Shown here: positions 63,330 through 64,000 of the stretch, one piece after another | Numbering within the stretch: position 1 is the stretch's first letter | Layout of the letters: every line of letters begins with the position of its first letter | Assembly (NCBI GenBank): GCA_023974075.1 | Contig: CM043808.1 | Coordinates: 25,055,578-25,119,577, forward strand | Direction: 5' to 3' | DNA length: 64,000 nt | Origin: Chaenocephalus aceratus | Taxonomy: Eukaryota; Chordata; Actinopteri; Perciformes; Channichthyidae | Translations under genes and position numbers: made by a program | The notes under the pieces: generated by a model | Told to the model about the DNA's origin: nothing | The model's database searches: none | Seen by the model: only the letters and a program-made list of their open reading frames with translations

Positions 63330-63536
63330 ATATCTACTCCTCCTTGCTCTTACTCAATCAGTACCACCCGGGGTCATTCTGCCCTCAGCTCTCCTTGTGC
63401 CCCTCACACTCTCCTCTCTCCGTCCACCAGCAGCTGCGGTGTCAGCTTCTAACTCCGGTAACAACATGTCTGGTCCTCCAGGCAACGGGCTGTACCGCTC
63501 CATGCCTCAGCAGCAGCAGCAGCAGCAGCAGCAACA

Positions 63537-63619
<83 letters not shown>

Positions 63620-64000
63620 AGCAGCAGGCCCCCCCACCCAGCGGCGGGCTGCCCTCCAGCTCCTTCTATGGCTCTGGATCGGTCCCCAACACTTCTCAGA
63701 GCAGCTCCCTCTTCTCACACACCTCCGCTGCACAGCAACAGAACTCCTCCCTGGGTTTCAGCAACACCGGCGGCTCGCTCGGCGTCGGCCTGGGCTCTGC
63801 TCTCGGGGGCTTCGGCTCCTCTGGTCAGTAACTTTGCCACAAGGTAGACCAGGATAAACTTTACTTTTAGGAGTCTGTTTTCTCACACTGTTTCTGTTTT
63901 TGTTTTTTTTGCAGTATCAAGCTCTACTAGTAGCAGTGTATCTCGCAGGGACTCCCTGCTGGCAAGTGCTGACCTTTACAAACGCGGCAACAGCAACTTA
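50262..64000 (+). CDS. pum2: Pumilio homolog 2, N-terminal part (13 coding exons, runs off the window)
   Basis: RNA-binding translational repressor acting in the cytoplasm. Coding exons: 50262-50591, 52668-52736, 55355-55460, 55660-55847, 55952-56121, 56369-56660, 56761-56854, 56995-57102, 57222-57367, 61567-61687, 61872-62012, 63431-63823, 63915-64000; phases agree and 748 codons are in view. Recognised blocks: [113 protein letters not shown]. This is the long N-terminal regulatory region; the eight Pumilio repeats lie beyond base 64,000. The start ATG (50,262) gives the long form; an internal Met at 52,686 (EMNYDFQ) corresponds to the shorter human start. PUM1 was considered; block details and neighbours favour PUM2. 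A 40-residue glutamine run is unusual. Confidence 0.94.
50592..52667 (+). other. pum2 intron 2 (after the first coding exon)
   Basis: 2,076 bases. About 51,545-51,600 is an antisense LINE/SINE tail (GCATTTAGCTGATGCTTTTA, ATCCAAAGCGACTTACAAT), the same tail as the SINE at 62.5 kb. No other gene is seen. Confidence 0.7.
52737..55354 (+). other. pum2 intron 3, repeat rich
   Basis: 2,618 bases. 54,867-54,913 is a (TA)n microsatellite. About 53,510-54,540 looks like transposon sequence bounded by related CTTAGGAACC / CTAAGTCC-type segments but without clear termini. No coding exon. Confidence 0.6.
57890..58232. mobile_element. small DNA-transposon-like repeat in pum2 intron
   Basis: The left part TGGGAAGTTACTAAGTACAC and the right end GAGTACTTCTTCCACC are roughly inverted. 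The internal TACTTTTACTCAAGTACA motif is a widespread fish repeat. Weaker relatives appear near 27.87 and 44.79 kb. Confidence 0.5.
58370..59580. repeat. large inverted repeat (fold-back element) in pum2 intron
   Basis: Left arm about 58,370-58,825 and right arm about 59,162-59,580 are reverse complements with scattered mismatches. Paired landmarks are GGGCTCAGAACAGTCTCATA, CTGTGCACGGATCGCTGTGC and GCATTTTGCGCTGTCCGG. A unique spacer of about 336 bases lies between. No coding capacity is seen in arm or spacer. Confidence 0.9.
59797..60340 (-). mobile_element. L2-like LINE 3' end in pum2 intron
   Basis: Minus strand encodes an uninterrupted C-terminal RT-ORF segment from about 60,332 to 59,931 ([54 protein letters not shown], then [14 protein letters not shown]) ending in a stop. 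The 3' tail TATATAGCGCCTTTCACGAA is shared with the insertion at 9.8 kb. It is a different L2 subfamily from the 43.5-kb copy and looks younger because its frame is intact. Confidence 0.88.
60350..61201. mobile_element. DNA transposon with 30-bp inverted termini
   Basis: The left end ATATGTGACCCGCTCTATCG and the reverse complement of the right end (ATATGTGACCTGCTCTATCG) agree except at one base and continue through AAATCAGTCG. The element abuts the L2 copy at 60,340. The interior is shared with 12,290-12,780. No transposase. The target duplication is ambiguous because flank and terminus are both AT-rich. Confidence 0.82.
62055..62480. mobile_element. probable transposon end in pum2 intron
   Basis: ACAGGGTTTCCCACACATAG at about 62,054, then GGGCGGGCCGCCCAGG, resembles a common fish hAT terminus. 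The opposite end was not found. Confidence 0.35.
62503..62697 (+). mobile_element. tRNA-derived SINE
   Basis: The head resembles a tRNA: an A-box-like TGGTCTAATGGATAGTG and a B box GTTCAAATCCC (about 62,553-62,563). The body follows, then a tail TTTGGATAAAAGCGTCAGCT shared (antisense) with 51.55 kb. RNA polymerase III boxes with a LINE-derived tail are the usual SINE layout. Confidence 0.85.
63296..63325. repeat. (TA)n microsatellite
   Basis: A TA dinucleotide run about 105 bases before the acceptor of the glutamine-rich pum2 exon. Confidence 0.9.
63508..63627 (+). repeat. CAG/CAA repeat encoding 40 glutamines in pum2
   Basis: Forty consecutive glutamine codons: 35 CAG and 5 CAA, with the longest pure CAG run 14 codons. 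It lies in frame in a coding exon between GLYRSMP and APPPSGG. Other frames read serine or alanine runs and are shadows. Confidence 0.97.

Noticed and set aside
63326..63847. A serine-rich or alanine-rich protein over the pum2 exon
   Set aside because: Out-of-frame readings of the CAG/CAA tract.
50262..64000. Identity as pum1
   Set aside because: Blocks such as [17 protein letters not shown] order and the rhob/apob neighbourhood favour pum2; the long N-terminal first exon alone is shared by both paralogues.

Overview
The window is nuclear DNA from a ray-finned fish, most likely a teleost. The evidence is vertebrate genes with many GT/AG introns, the gene set itself (apob, rhob, pum2), and dense fish-type transposable elements: L2-like and Rex3/RTE-like LINEs, a tyrosine-recombinase (DIRS-like) retroelement, hAT-type elements with 8-bp target duplications, MITEs and a tRNA-derived SINE. 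I cannot name the species.

Layout. Bases 1-1313 are the broken tail of a second, upstream apolipoprotein-B-like gene with two frame disruptions. Bases 1.3-28.6 kb hold no convincing host gene and are a graveyard of nested repeats. These include an L2 remnant (5.4-6.7 kb), a hAT element with a perfect target duplication (8.77-9.30 kb), a 410-bp pure CCTG/CAGG tetranucleotide run (11.6-12.0 kb), a large DIRS-like retroelement on the minus strand (14.6-20.6 kb) with its terminal and internal complementary repeats still recognisable, and a Rex3 copy split by a hAT element (24.3-25.7 kb).

Bases 28.75-42.91 kb hold a complete apolipoprotein B gene. I reconstructed 26 coding exons, 9,921 nt, giving 3,306 residues with every exon phase consistent; a TATA box and a poly(A) signal flank it. 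Against the human protein (recalled, about 4,560 residues) it lacks two beta-rich stretches and the basic LDL-receptor-binding cluster. An L2 copy follows immediately. Bases 47.40-47.99 kb (minus) are an intronless rhob-type small GTPase. About 0.7 kb away, divergently oriented, pum2 starts; its coding exons run from 50.26 kb off the end of the window, stopping before the Pumilio RNA-binding repeats. pum2 carries a 40-glutamine tract and has a roughly 0.4-kb-armed inverted repeat in one intron.

The order and orientation apob(+) rhob(-) pum2(+) matches human 2p24 (as I recall it) when read in reverse, so this is a conserved vertebrate neighbourhood. HS1BP3, GDF7 and LDAH, which lie between RHOB and APOB in human, are not seen here. 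The three genes do not form a pathway: apoB is the structural protein of secreted lipoproteins, RhoB an endosomal/membrane signalling GTPase, and Pum2 a translational repressor. I found no prokaryote-like multi-gene system; the most unusual items are structural and are listed in the findings.
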